Source of the DNA: Spartobacteria bacterium
GTDB taxonomy: Bacteria > Verrucomicrobiota > Verrucomicrobiia > Chthoniobacterales > UBA6821
Assembly (NCBI GenBank): GCA_947487385.1
Contig: CANKWU010000011.1
Location: forward strand, 1 to 62,394
DNA: 62,394 bases
Direction: 5' to 3'
Positions 26,165-33,113 of the stretch are shown here, piece by piece. How positions within the stretch are numbered: position 1 is the first letter of the stretch; each line of letters begins with the position of its first letter. The notes below the pieces were generated by a model. That model was not told the origin of the DNA, made no database searches, and worked only from the letters and a program-made list of their open reading frames with translations. A program made the position numbers and the translations under genes.

Positions 26165-27394
26165 CTAACCAGTTTGCAGTACTTTCTCCCGGATTCTGGA
26201 GAACCTCTCGCTGATCTCCCTGACCTTTACCTCAGGTATTTCATGCTCCTTCGCCAACTCCGGCCACTTCTGGAGCGAAGACTCCACCGCCTCGAAGATT
26301 TCGCGGTATTTATCACGACTCAGACCGGCATCAAGACAGAGCGCCTCCATGGTCGCGGCAGAAGGCCAGGTTTCATCGGACACCGTCATCCCTCGCGCAA
26401 GAAGCCCAGGAGAGAAAGTCATGTCATAGGCGGGAGTAAGACTCCAGAGCCCTGATCCCTCATCCAGCTGGAAGGCATGGTTCTTAGGATGGTCATCCAT
26501 ATTGGAGGCCATCACATTGAATATCATCCGACGCGCGATCTCTCGGAGCTGGGAGGGAGCAGTGTGGAGGCGCAGAGCTAGGCGGAATAAGTCCCGATAG
26601 TCTAGGTCGGTTGGTTCTTTGTGGAGCAAACCACTGACCGTATGAAAATGCCTCCTCTGGTCCTTAAGCAAGGAGCTAGGCGAATCGGTAATATCAAAGC
26701 GCTTCACCAGGAGATGCCGTCTTAAAGAGTCACTTGATTCAACGATGAGGCTCGTCTCCACCGCTTCAATGCCACACCCTCGGGCCATCCGGGCAAAGAC
26801 ATGCTCGCAGCGGGCATAAACACCATCTTCGCTTGCATCAAACTTCAGCAGGCTTGGTGTTCCTTCCCCATTAGGTTCTCCCACTCGGAGAGTCCCATCG
26901 GGATAAGAGAGAACAATGGACTTTGGCAGGGCTCCTCCCGCAGTTCCTCCTCGGACCAACTGCGGCAAGACCTCCGAGGGGTTTCCTCGATCAATTTCAG
27001 CGGCTCCCTTGGCCAAAGCTTTAGCACTGACCTGTTCCAGTTTTGAATCACCCGATTCCGTTGCCGGTTCGAATCCAAGTGCTCCGAGTCCTCGCCTCCC
27101 CCTCCAAGCGAGAAGCGACATGATGCTTGGTTCACCCCATTTTCGGGCTGCGAATTCGGCGCGGGCCACTTTTTTTCCCCAAGCATCGGGCAAGCAATCA
27201 GCGATAAGACCAGGAAGTCCATCAATCCCCTTGCTCCCATTAAATGCCACATCGGAGAATGGCAGGCTGATTGGCGAGAGATTCAGCCCGCGCCGCAGCC
27301 ATGATTCATCATAGACGAAATAAACGGCCCCCCGATGGACCAGATGCCCCACGATGGATCCATCCCACCAGCGGACTTGAAGTTTATTCTCCAT
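26165..27394 (-). CDS. hipA: HipA-type serine/threonine kinase toxin
   Basis: A 409-aa HipA-family kinase. The N-terminal HipA domain (about residues 1-120) includes LSPISLPFSD and GLIADCLPDAWG. The kinase-like C-terminal domain has the glycine-rich GGTAGGALPKSIV loop (about 149-161), HLLVKRFD, the catalytic-loop segment NMDDHPKNHAF and the metal-binding LTPAYDMTFSP. In E. coli HipA phosphorylates glutamyl-tRNA synthetase and induces persistence; homologues target other tRNA ligases, so the target here is unknown. The ATG directly abuts the hipB stop codon (TAAATG). All key motifs appear intact. Confidence 0.93.
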   Translation of the reverse strand: MENKLQVRWWDGSIVGHLVHRGAVYFVYDESWLRRGLNLSPISLPFSDVAFNGSKGIDGLPGLIADCLPDAWGKKVARAEFAARKWGEPSIMSLLAWRGRRGLGALGFEPATESGDSKLEQVSAKALAKGAAEIDRGNPSEVLPQLVRGGTAGGALPKSIVLSYPDGTLRVGEPNGEGTPSLLKFDASEDGVYARCEHVFARMARGCGIEAVETSLIVESSDSLRRHLLVKRFDITDSPSSLLKDQRRHFHTVSGLLHKEPTDLDYRDLFRLALRLHTAPSQLREIARRMIFNVMASNMDDHPKNHAFQLDEGSGLWSLTPAYDMTFSPGLLARGMTVSDETWPSAATMEALCLDAGLSRDKYREIFEAVESSLQKWPELAKEHEIPEVKVREISERFSRIREKVLQTG

Positions 27395-27670
27395 TTATTT
27401 GGAAGTTCTCGGGGATGCCTTTAATCGTTCAGGCGCAAGCAGATCGTTCAGCTTGAGATTAGTTTCCGGCTCCGGAATCAGATTGTGCAGAGCCTCGCTG
27501 AATCCAAGGACTCCAAGAGCTCTTGCCACATGGCGGAATTCCACACTTCCCACCCCAGCCTCAATTTTGCGGTGCGTAGGCAGACTGATCCCCACAAGAT
27601 CAGCAACATGTTGCTGGGAGAGATTCTGCTTCAAGCGATGGAGCTTGAGCCTTCTGCCCAGCTCTTTCAT
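27395..27670 (-). CDS. hipB: HipB-type antitoxin with Xre-family HTH
   Basis: A 91-aa helix-turn-helix protein (LGRRLKLHRLKQNLSQQHVADLVGIS region, with helix-turn-helix at about residues 15-40) that should bind HipA and repress the operon. I chose ATG 27670 because AGGGGAG lies 9 nt upstream and the other in-frame ATG at 27700 falls inside a perfect palindrome that looks like the operator. A longer start (ATG 27718) is open but less likely. The stop abuts the hipA start, typical of hipBA. Confidence 0.9.
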   Translation of the reverse strand: MKELGRRLKLHRLKQNLSQQHVADLVGISLPTHRKIEAGVGSVEFRHVARALGVLGFSEALHNLIPEPETNLKLNDLLAPERLKASPRTSK

Positions 27671-27689
27671 CGCCTCTTTCTCCCCTAAG

Positions 27690-27709
27690 ATAGAAATCAT
27701 ATTTTCTAT
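27690..27709 (-). promoter_or_regulatory. hipB: Probable HipB operator
   Basis: Perfect inverted repeat ATAGAAA-N6-TTTCTAT placed 19 nt before the chosen hipB start, in a very AT-rich stretch. Position and symmetry fit autoregulation by the HipB/HipA complex. Binding is inferred, not shown. Confidence 0.6.
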
Positions 27710-27770
27710 AAATAGCATTTATAAGCATTAAAGCAAATTATAGTTTCTTTTATAAAATTTGATATATTTC

Positions 27771-27992
27771 CTATGCTTCTCCCAAAAGTATCGGGGGGTG
27801 TGCCTGCTTGAAGGTTAGCCAGTAGGGGGATTGGAACTCGCTTCCACCGAGGATGAGGGAGTTGATCCCACGGTAGGGCTTCTTGGGGACGATGTTCTGA
27901 ACGCCAGTCCATGGTTTTTGCCATGGGGCGGTGCCCTTCTTGAGCTGCTCGATGAATCGCTCGGTGATGATCTCGTAGATGTCCTTACTCAT
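27771..27992 (-). pseudogene. ardC: Truncated ArdC-like antirestriction / ssDNA-binding protein
   Basis: The 73-aa product matches the N-terminal domain of ArdC proteins of conjugative and integrative elements (IYEIITERFIEQLKKGT, PWQKPW, PYRGINSLIL, SPYWLTFKQA). The family match stops abruptly after KQA, where the frame runs into nine unrelated residues and a stop. The remaining ArdC region and its metallopeptidase-like domain are missing. It overlaps the preceding small gene by 4 nt (ATGA). Probably a remnant cut by the deletion or insertion that brought hipBA next to it. Confidence 0.8.
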
Positions 27993-28210
27993 AGGATCAC
28001 CTCCTCGCGTGCATGGACCAGGTGGAGGATGGCTTCATGTTCCGAGAGACCGAAGCGGCGCCCCACAGCTGACGAGAGGTCTTCTCCCTCAAACACACCT
28101 GTGAAGAGCGGGGTGGCCCCCACGGCAACACCCCGATCAACCCAGCTGAAAAAGTACTCCTCTAGCAGCCGGTCGTGCAGATCAGAAGGGACTATACCGG
28201 CGATCTTCAC
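27989..28210 (-). CDS. Small island protein of unknown function (73 aa)
   Basis: Starts at GTG 28210, overlapping the stop of the preceding gene by 4 nt (GTGA), and overlaps the ardC fragment by 4 nt (ATGA). The acidic product contains SDLHDRLLEEYFFSWVDRG and GLSEHEAILHLVHAREEVIL, with no membrane segment or recognised domain. The tight overlaps show it belongs to one translated unit with its neighbours, probably once part of a mobile-element operon. Confidence 0.55.
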   Translation of the reverse strand: MKIAGIVPSDLHDRLLEEYFFSWVDRGVAVGATPLFTGVFEGEDLSSAVGRRFGLSEHEAILHLVHAREEVIL

Positions 28211-28527
28211 TTCCAGTTAATGGCATGAGAGAAATCGAGAACGAGTTCCTCCACCTCGCTCTCAGTGTAACGGAGCGAGAAGGCGAGGTCCTCAAGGCTC
28301 TCCTTGCCGACTAGATCAGAACGGACACAATAGAGCACCACAGCGGCACGGAGGCCTTTCTCTGAGGGTTCCTCCGCCTCGGCGACCCACTCAAAGGTTC
28401 GCCCAAGGACCTCACAGATGCGCTCAATGCTATCGTCCCCCCTCTCTGGTAGGGGTTCGATGTAATCAACGGGGTGCCGGGTCTCGGCGTTCTGGATGTC
28501 GTTTTCGGGTGATTGGGGTGTATTCAT
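28207..28527 (-). CDS. Small island protein, possible HTH (106 aa)
   Basis: ATG 28527 is preceded by a run of G; an upstream in-frame GTG adds three residues. The acidic product has SIERICEVLGRTFEWVAEAEE and ends with ESLEDLAFSLRYTESEVEEL, a pattern compatible with a helix-turn-helix but not identified with any family. First of three overlapping genes leading into the ardC fragment. Function unknown. Confidence 0.5.
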   Translation of the reverse strand: MNTPQSPENDIQNAETRHPVDYIEPLPERGDDSIERICEVLGRTFEWVAEAEEPSEKGLRAAVVLYCVRSDLVGKESLEDLAFSLRYTESEVEELVLDFSHAINWK

Positions 28528-28633
28528 CCCCCCCACGCTGAATGATCAAGACGGTCTCCACGCTCCCGGTTGGGAGCGAGATTTAGAAGCAATCAAACTC
28601 AAACTGCTGTGAAAACTCAGTGCAGTACCGAAA

Positions 28634-28846
28634 TCAATTTTTACTCAAAAACTTTTTGCAGTTCTTTACTGCTTCACGCCGGAAATCATCATAAGAGCTC
28701 TGCGGGGCATGCGTACAATGCAAAGAGCCGAGTTTTTTCCAAAAAAGTTCTTCAGCCTTGTCTCTATCTGCTGACTCAGGATCCAATGCATTCGCAAATC
28801 TATCGTATAGATTTGCAAGAACCTCTAATTCACTGCCAGGTATCAT
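28634..28846 (-). CDS. Small island protein of unknown function (70 aa)
   Basis: Begins immediately after the stop codon of the 115-aa gene (TAGATG), so the two are translationally coupled. Predicted largely helical and charged, with LEVLANLYDRFANALDPESA and a lysine-rich end (VKNCKKFLSKN). No family recognised. Codons look ordinary for the island. Confidence 0.5.
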   Translation of the reverse strand: MIPGSELEVLANLYDRFANALDPESADRDKAEELFWKKLGSLHCTHAPQSSYDDFRREAVKNCKKFLSKN

Positions 28847-29194
28847 CTATGCATGCAACATACGAAGCCGCTCACACTTATTTCTGATATCAAGAACCTT
28901 ATCGTGAGATGCGGAGCAATAAGGATGCTTTTCAAGCAGTCCTTGAAGATGAGTTGCAAATGAATCGCAGATATGAGTCATGGTTTTCCAGATCTCTGCG
29001 ATTTTGGATAAATCATCTTCATTTTTGGCCATTCGAGCAGCAATGGCGTAAAATTGAACAAGCTGAGACTCCAAACGGGAAACCTCCGTGTCAAATTCCC
29101 AGCACATATTGGGATCAGTTAGAGACACCCTACTATCAAAGGCCCTGAGTGCCTCGTCTTTAAGGGCCTCAAAGTCTGTTGTGGTTAAGGTCAT
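28847..29194 (-). CDS. Helical island protein of unknown function (115 aa)
   Basis: A soluble helix-rich protein (EALKDEALRAFDSRVSL, VSRLESQLVQFYAIAARMA, WKTMTHICDSFATHLQ) with several cysteines and histidines. It overlaps the upstream frame by 4 nt and abuts the downstream 70-aa gene, giving a two-gene unit nearest the right island end. No known domain recognised; the size and arrangement resemble, but do not prove, a toxin-antitoxin or accessory cassette. Confidence 0.5.
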   Translation of the reverse strand: MTLTTTDFEALKDEALRAFDSRVSLTDPNMCWEFDTEVSRLESQLVQFYAIAARMAKNEDDLSKIAEIWKTMTHICDSFATHLQGLLEKHPYCSASHDKVLDIRNKCERLRMLHA

Positions 29195-29448
29195 TCTTGT
29201 ACTTCAACCCCATCCTTCTGATAGTCAAGGTCAATTATTCTTAAAGCCGTTTCACTACACAATTTCTCCAATGATCCCCACGAGCGGACACCAAAACGGA
29301 CACCAAAACGGACACCAAACAGTAGTTTTGGGGTAGTTTTGGAAACGCGCCGAGAAGTCTTGATTACTCTGTAGAAGGTGCTATTTAGACCCTGTAGACG
29401 CGACAGACGCCGCCCGATTCCGTCCCCCGCCTCCCTCGCTGTTATCAC
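29191..29448 (-). CDS. Open frame crossing the right attachment repeat
   Basis: An 85-codon frame starting at a GTG outside the island and reading through the att repeat and the three 12-mers (which encode a repeated FGVR) to an ATGA overlap with the 115-aa gene. Because its start lies outside the island, an intact gene is unlikely. The C-terminal part (RIIDLDYQKDGVEVQE) may be the end of a gene truncated by the integration junction. Confidence 0.25.
   Translation of the reverse strand: MITAREAGDGIGRRLSRLQGLNSTFYRVIKTSRRVSKTTPKLLFGVRFGVRFGVRSWGSLEKLCSETALRIIDLDYQKDGVEVQE
29285..29320 (+). repeat. Three CGGACACCAAAA-type repeats near the right island end
   Basis: Three tandem 12-mers (the third ends in C), about 95 nt inside the right att-type repeat and identical to the pair near the left end. 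Possible recombinase arm sites (inference). Confidence 0.7.
29415..29434 (+). repeat. Right attachment-type repeat
   Basis: A perfect 20-bp copy of the tRNA-Cys 3' end (25853-25872), lying in a sequence that otherwise does not fold as a tRNA. It marks the far end of the inserted segment. Confidence 0.85.
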
Positions 29449-29516
29449 AACTTTTTCAGAAATAGAATGTTCTTCGGATCGACAGATGAGGGGATTTTTG
29501 GCATTAGTAAAAATCT

Positions 29517-29669
29517 ATGAAACACCTCCTCAGCTTCTCACTACTCGCCATCGTTGCCTTCTCCCTCTCCGCTTGCCACACCGTCAGTGGTGTTGGTCAG
29601 GATGTCAGTGCTGCAGGTCGCGATGTCACCAAGGCCGCCAACAAGGTCGAGCAGAAGATCAATAACTGA
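29517..29669 (+). CDS. Entericidin-like small lipoprotein
   Basis: A 50-aa lipoprotein: signal LSFSLLAIVAFSLSAC with lipobox LSAC (cysteine at residue 20), then HTVSGVGQDVSAAGRDVTKA, closely resembling the short acylated helix of the entericidin EcnA/EcnB family (CNTxxGxGxD type). In enteric bacteria these are small membrane lipoproteins, EcnB being bacteriolytic and EcnA its antidote. Only one such gene is seen here, so a toxin/antidote pairing is not supported. Followed 28 nt later by a strong terminator; it lies just outside the tRNA-Cys island. Confidence 0.8.
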   Translation: MKHLLSFSLLAIVAFSLSACHTVSGVGQDVSAAGRDVTKAANKVEQKINN

Positions 29670-29697
29670 TTTTCCTAGTAGTATTATTCATTTCAGA

Positions 29698-29729
29698 GGC
29701 CGCGCTGGGCAACCGGTGCGGCCTTTTTT
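29698..29729 (+). terminator. Intrinsic terminator after the entericidin-like gene
   Basis: GGCCGC pairs with GCGGCC around a 14-nt loop and is followed directly by six T. A clear rho-independent terminator for the small lipoprotein gene. Confidence 0.85.
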
Positions 29730-29778
29730 CTTACCCAGACTGATTGCCTTGCACCCACCTACCCTTTAAGTTTCCCCC

Positions 29779-30798
29779 ATGAGCAACACCGGCCCCATCT
29801 CCAACTTCATCGAGCATCACTACCGTCACTTCAATGCCGCCGCCCTGAAGGATGCAGCGCATGGCTATACAGAGCATCTAACCAAGGGGGGATCGATGTT
29901 CCTGACAATGGCGGGAGCCATGAGCACGGCTGAACTCGGCCTCTCCCTGGCTGAGATGATCCGCCAGGATAAAGTGCACGCCATCTGCTGTACGGGTGCG
30001 AATCTTGAGGAGGATGTCTTCAACCTCGTTGCACATGATTTTTACGAGCGAGTGCCGAACTACCGTGACCTTACTGGTGCCGATGAGGTGGCCCTGCTCG
30101 AGCGTCACATGAACCGCGTCACCGACACCTGCATCCCCGAGATGGAGGCCATGCGCCGCATCGAGTCGGCTGTCCTAGCCGAATGGGAAGCTGCCGACAA
30201 GAAGGGTGAGCGTCTCTTCCCTCATGAATTCATGTACCGGATCCTGCTTAGTGGGAAGCTGGAGTATCAGATCGACGTTAAGAACAGCTGGCTCATGGAG
30301 GCTGCAAAAAAGAATCTCCCGATGTTCGTCCCCGGTTGGGAAGATTCGACACTTGGCAATATGTTTGCAGGACACGTGATCAGCGGTGACGTGAAGAACG
30401 TCCATACTGTCCGCACCGGCATCGAGTACATGATCGCACTCGCCGACTGGTACACGAAGAACTCGAAGCCCCTCACCTCCAGCGCGGGAACGGGCCGTCA
30501 TGCCGATTCACCCGATGGATCGATTGGATTTTTCCAGATCGGCGGCGGTATTGCCGGCGACTTCCCCATCTGCGTCGTCCCGATGCTCCACCAGGATCTC
30601 CAGCGCCCCGAAGTTCCTCTCTGGGGCTACTTCTGCCAGATCAGCGACTCCACCACGAGCTACGGTAGCTACTCAGGTGCGGTTCCCAACGAGAAGATCA
30701 CCTGGGGCAAGCTCGGCATCAACACGCCGAAGCACATCATCGAGTCCGACGCCTCGATCGTCGCACCACTCGTCTTTGCTCTGATCCTAGGCTGGTAA
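29779..30798 (+). CDS. Deoxyhypusine-synthase-family protein
   Basis: A 339-aa protein of the bacterial deoxyhypusine synthase family, NAD-dependent enzymes that transfer the aminobutyl group of spermidine. Segments typical of the fold are GSMFLTMAGAMSTAELGLSL, VHAICCTGANLEED, PDGSIGFFQIGGGIAGDFPI and the C-terminal SDASIVAPLVFALILGW. The lysine of the SWGK motif that forms the covalent intermediate in the human enzyme is present (ITWGK, about residue 311). Bacteria lack eIF5A, so the acceptor is probably another amine (homospermidine-type chemistry) or unknown. The gene stands alone and is convergent with guaB. Confidence 0.88.
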   Translation: MSNTGPISNFIEHHYRHFNAAALKDAAHGYTEHLTKGGSMFLTMAGAMSTAELGLSLAEMIRQDKVHAICCTGANLEEDVFNLVAHDFYERVPNYRDLTGADEVALLERHMNRVTDTCIPEMEAMRRIESAVLAEWEAADKKGERLFPHEFMYRILLSGKLEYQIDVKNSWLMEAAKKNLPMFVPGWEDSTLGNMFAGHVISGDVKNVHTVRTGIEYMIALADWYTKNSKPLTSSAGTGRHADSPDGSIGFFQIGGGIAGDFPICVVPMLHQDLQRPEVPLWGYFCQISDSTTSYGSYSGAVPNEKITWGKLGINTPKHIIESDASIVAPLVFALILGW

Positions 30799-30828
30799 TC
30801 CGCCGCAGAGGCGGCTGGTAGAAGACAT

Positions 30829-32394
30829 TTAGTTCCGGGTCTTGAGTTCCACCACGTCATGGGGGGAGGCCTCTCTCTGGCCGGCTGGGCTGACTCGGAT
30901 GTAGCGGGCTTTCTCGCGGAGTTGCTCAAGATTTTCGGCACCTAAATATCCCATGCCACTCTGGATACCGCCAATGAGACTCGCGAGCACACGGTCCACG
31001 GGCCCGCAGGCCTCTTTGAGCGCCTCGACCCCCTCGGCAGCCACCTTGCGGGTGGTGTCCCTCTTATCGTGGCCGTAACGGGCTGCGCTACCCGCATTCA
31101 TGGCGGCATGGCTACCCATGCCGCGGTATTGCTTGAACAGCTTGCCTCCAATCTCGACGACTTCACCCGGGGACTCGGTGCACCCGGCAAACATGCCGCC
31201 GCAGATGACCCCTTGCGCCATGGTCAGTGCCTTCACGATGTCGCCGGACTTGGTGATGCCGCCGTCGGCCAGAATGGATACCTTCTTCTTTTCCGCTGCC
31301 TTCGAGCAGACATAGAGGGCTGTCATTTGCGGAATGCCCACTCCTGCCACGATGCGGGTGGTACAGATGGATCCGGGCCCCTGCCCGATCTTGATGATAT
31401 TCGCGCCGCAGTCGGCCAGATACTCGACGCCTGACGCACTAGTGACGTTCCCAGCGATGATAGGCAGTTTCGGAAACGCATCGCGCAGCACCTTCACAGT
31501 GTCTCCCACCCCCTTGCTATGTCCGTGGGCTGTAGAGACAGCGACAACATCGATACCTCGTTCGATGAGCGCACCGACATGATTCAGGATTCGTTCCCTA
31601 TCAAGCTCCCCAAAAGCATTGCGCGTCGCAGAGACGGCAGCCCCACAGATTAGGCGAAACTGGGAGTCGCGGGCGGGCTTGAACTGCGCCTTGCGTTCCT
31701 GGGTGATTTTCTCGACATCGCTCATGGTGATGAGGCCGTGGAGGCGATCCTCATCATCCACCACAAGCAGCTTGTGGATACCCACATGCTCCGTGAAGAA
31801 TTTGTCAGCTACGGCAATCGGATCCTTTCCGAGTTCCTTTCGAGAAAGAGTACGGACCTGATTGCGCGGCGTTAGCGCCTCGGAGACCATTTTAGAAGCA
31901 TAGCGCGGCTTGACCACATGACCGGAGAGCAGGCCAACGAGTCTGTCGCTCTCATCGACAACAGGAAACGTGCTGAAGCCGAAGTTCTTCTCTTCGATGA
32001 GCTGGAGGACGTCCCCGATGGATTGATCGGGCGATACCTTAATGGGATCCTGGATCAGTCCCTGAACATGGTATTTCACACGGCTGACATGCCAGAGTTG
32101 GTCCTTCTCGGGCATATTGTAATGAATGAGTCCGAGACCCCCGTTCAGCGCCATGGCAATCGCGAGGCGTGATTCGGTGACTGTATCCATGTCGGCTGAG
32201 ACGACAGGGATGTTGAGTTGTAGGGAGTCGGCTAGGCGTGAATCGAGCTGAGTCTGACTCGGCAGAATATCCGAATAAAGGGTTGCCAGCGTGACGTCGT
32301 CGAAGGTCAGCCCGATGTCCGAGCTGGCCGTGAAAAAGGAATCCGCTCCTCTGTAGAAAGTCTCGTCGAGATTGGAATTGAGTGCAGCTGCCAT
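30829..32394 (-). CDS. guaB: Inosine-5'-monophosphate dehydrogenase
   Basis: A 521-aa IMPDH: oxidises IMP to XMP with NAD, the rate-limiting step to guanine nucleotides. A catalytic barrel is interrupted by a CBS-domain pair (about residues 115-235, including the [19 protein letters not shown] core) that usually senses adenine/guanine nucleotides. The catalytic cysteine lies in [13 protein letters not shown], followed by [17 protein letters not shown] and the flap region [13 protein letters not shown]. Slightly longer than usual because of an N-terminal extension. No Shine-Dalgarno sequence is seen. Confidence 0.96.
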   Translation of the reverse strand: MAAALNSNLDETFYRGADSFFTASSDIGLTFDDVTLATLYSDILPSQTQLDSRLADSLQLNIPVVSADMDTVTESRLAIAMALNGGLGLIHYNMPEKDQLWHVSRVKYHVQGLIQDPIKVSPDQSIGDVLQLIEEKNFGFSTFPVVDESDRLVGLLSGHVVKPRYASKMVSEALTPRNQVRTLSRKELGKDPIAVADKFFTEHVGIHKLLVVDDEDRLHGLITMSDVEKITQERKAQFKPARDSQFRLICGAAVSATRNAFGELDRERILNHVGALIERGIDVVAVSTAHGHSKGVGDTVKVLRDAFPKLPIIAGNVTSASGVEYLADCGANIIKIGQGPGSICTTRIVAGVGIPQMTALYVCSKAAEKKKVSILADGGITKSGDIVKALTMAQGVICGGMFAGCTESPGEVVEIGGKLFKQYRGMGSHAAMNAGSAARYGHDKRDTTRKVAAEGVEALKEACGPVDRVLASLIGGIQSGMGYLGAENLEQLREKARYIRVSPAGQREASPHDVVELKTRN

Positions 32395-32471
32395 GAAAGA
32401 AATTGCCCTTCACGAGGCGACTTTGGCAAGAGTTTTTACCGAAATGGCTCTGACAGAGAAGAAGGTAGGGT

Positions 32472-33050
32472 TTAGGATTTGGATTTTCTCAACCTGAAAA
32501 GATTTAGTCCAACCCAGGCGATAATCGCAACATGAATCCCTATGGCACTACCCAGGCCCAGTAGATGATACCCTACAGTCACTGATTCTGACCTGATAAT
32601 ATAAGCAAGGGCTAATCCACCAACCGGGAAAAAGAGAACAAGGGCCGACACCAATCCCGGATTATAGCTCCTGAGACGAATGGCTTGGGCCACATGGACC
32701 AAGCCGTTGACTAGGGTCAGATAGACACCGATCAAGCCAAATCCAAGATCAACGGAAAAGGCCAAGAGGATGGAGAGGAGGTTCACCCCCCAAACTCCGG
32801 GAACATTGATGACAAAAACCGCCCCTTTGGAGAGCACATCACGTCCTCCTCCGATCAGATGATTGATAAACCGGCGGAACCTGTCGTCATCGTGCTCTTC
32901 AAGTTGATGGAGCATGTAGACCGGCAACTGGAGGTACACAAAGATCAGCGGTAGATCCCATAAATGAATGAAGACCGGCATCAGGCCGAGCAGTAAAAAG
33001 GCCGTAAGAAAGCCCCCGTAGACCCAGTAAGAAATAAGTCGGTTGATCAT
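32472..33050 (-). CDS. HXXEE-domain membrane protein
   Basis: A 192-aa integral membrane protein with about six hydrophobic segments and the HxxEE motif HQLEEHDDDRFRRF (about residues 48-61) that defines the HXXEE family; asparagine and histidine residues (INHLIGGG, LVHVAQAI) follow as in the family. No activity is established for this family; the conserved polar motif suggests a metal-dependent membrane enzyme or transporter. Lies between kup (63 nt upstream) and guaB (77 nt downstream). Confidence 0.75.
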   Translation of the reverse strand: MINRLISYWVYGGFLTAFLLLGLMPVFIHLWDLPLIFVYLQLPVYMLHQLEEHDDDRFRRFINHLIGGGRDVLSKGAVFVINVPGVWGVNLLSILLAFSVDLGFGLIGVYLTLVNGLVHVAQAIRLRSYNPGLVSALVLFFPVGGLALAYIIRSESVTVGYHLLGLGSAIGIHVAIIAWVGLNLFRLRKSKS

Positions 33051-33113
33051 CGCAGGGCATCATGTTCCCACCAAATTGGAGATCAAGAACGGAACCTCTG
33101 ATACGACGCCAAG

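Noticed and set aside
25911-29320. CRISPR array made of the CGGACACCAAAA units
   Set aside because: The units are 12 nt, directly adjacent without spacers, and occur in only two or three copies at each place; no cas genes are present.
29411-29448. A second tRNA-Cys gene
   Set aside because: Only the 3' 20 bp match; upstream sequence does not form the acceptor, D or anticodon arms.
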